NCBI GenBank assembly: GCA_964475985.1
Contig: CAYYYP010000084.1
Coordinates: 1 to 6,216, forward strand
DNA from: CAYYYP01 sp964475985
GTDB taxonomy: Bacteria > Bdellovibrionota > UBA1018 > CAYHWW01
Direction of reading: 5' to 3'
Length of the DNA stretch: 6,216 nt
The notes below the pieces were generated by a model. The model had not been told where the DNA came from. It searched no databases and worked only from the letters and a program-made list of their open reading frames with translations. The first letter of the stretch is position 1; every line of letters starts with the position of its first letter. The translations under genes and the position numbers were made by a program. Positions 6,003 to 6,216 of the stretch are shown here, in pieces.

Positions 6003-6110
6003 CTAAGTTTTATAGAGTTCACCTGGAATTACGAGCGTTTCGCTGGAAACTTGGCTCTGTCTAAAAAGGTATTCCTTGATGGGTGCTGGGAAGGGTTTCC
6101 TGTCCGGCAT
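6003..6110 (-). CDS. Doubtful 35-residue ORF
   Basis: ATG 6110 to TAG 6003 gives a 35-residue peptide (MPDRKPFPAPIKEYLFRQ...) whose composition is protein-like. There is no Shine-Dalgarno, no signal sequence and no recognisable motif. It could be a relic of a larger gene or chance. Confidence 0.15.
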   Translation of the reverse strand: MPDRKPFPAPIKEYLFRQSQVSSETLVIPGELYKT

Positions 6111-6175
6111 ATAAATTAATTCAATTGCTTACCTTCAAAGGTGGAGGCGCTACCGAAACCAAGAGGTTTGGGTAG

Positions 6176-6216
6176 ATGATAGTTGCCTTAGGCAAAGATA
6201 ATGCTATCTCCTTTGA
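6176..6216 (+). CDS. Possible start of a gene running off the right edge
   Basis: ATG 6176 is preceded by AGAGG about 9 nt upstream and opens 13 codons (MIVALGKDNAISF) to the window end. The residues look plausible for a protein start, but the stretch is too short to judge. The minus strand is also open here, from 6216 to a TGA at 6121. Confidence 0.25.
   Translation, partial: MIVALGKDNAISF

Larger units (their letters stand above)
5898..6216. other. Right-end region with no convincing gene
   Basis: No long ORF, hairpin terminator or RNA gene is evident. A weak inverted repeat, TTGGAA (5898-5903) with TTCCAA (5928-5933), follows the lipoprotein stop and has no T-run. Short ORFs at 6003-6110 (-, 35 aa) and at the right edge are listed separately. 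Confidence 0.5.

Overview
This moderate-GC window carries several genes for exported proteins, nearly all of families I do not recognise. Five genes are reasonably clear: two proteins with Sec-type signal peptides, two lipoproteins with lipoboxes, and a four-helix membrane protein. The lipoproteins, the periplasmic-looking proteins and one CXXCH haem-attachment motif fit a Gram-negative bacterium with a rich envelope proteome. A predatory or Bdellovibrionota/deltaproteobacteria-like host would suit the style, but this is a weak inference because no housekeeping gene is present.

Layout from left to right. Positions 1-189 (+) read as the C-terminal end of a membrane protein gene cut by the window edge. 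It ends 4 bp from the stop of a convergent 287-residue secreted orphan (194-1057, -). A 456-bp intergenic region follows. It holds an island of coding-like relics in two minus-strand frames, which is also rich in inverted repeats. Next comes a 451-residue exported protein with a single CXXCH motif (1517-2872, +). A second, degraded copy of the last 135 bp of the window-edge gene lies at 2912-3046. The two divergent exported-protein genes are therefore bracketed by direct repeats 88% identical, which suggests an insertion or duplication event. After the second copy there is a small four-helix membrane protein (3088-3513, +).

On the right, a 500-residue lipoprotein (3703-5205, -) is built from two diverged copies of one domain. 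Each copy has two cysteines and shares the sequence IRQSD, and a Pro/Gln linker joins them. Its promoter is close to consensus and lies so near the ATG that the mRNA should be leaderless or nearly so. Divergent from it is a small lipoprotein gene (5390-5897, +) with a good ribosome site and lipobox. Its reading frame is broken by one extra base in an A4 run. The last 319 bp contain only doubtful short ORFs.

No tRNA, rRNA, CRISPR array, intact insertion sequence or known defence system is visible. The points most worth following up are the duplicated gene tail that brackets the divergent pair, the frameshifted lipoprotein, the internally duplicated lipoprotein with its leaderless-type promoter, and the relic island between the divergent genes.
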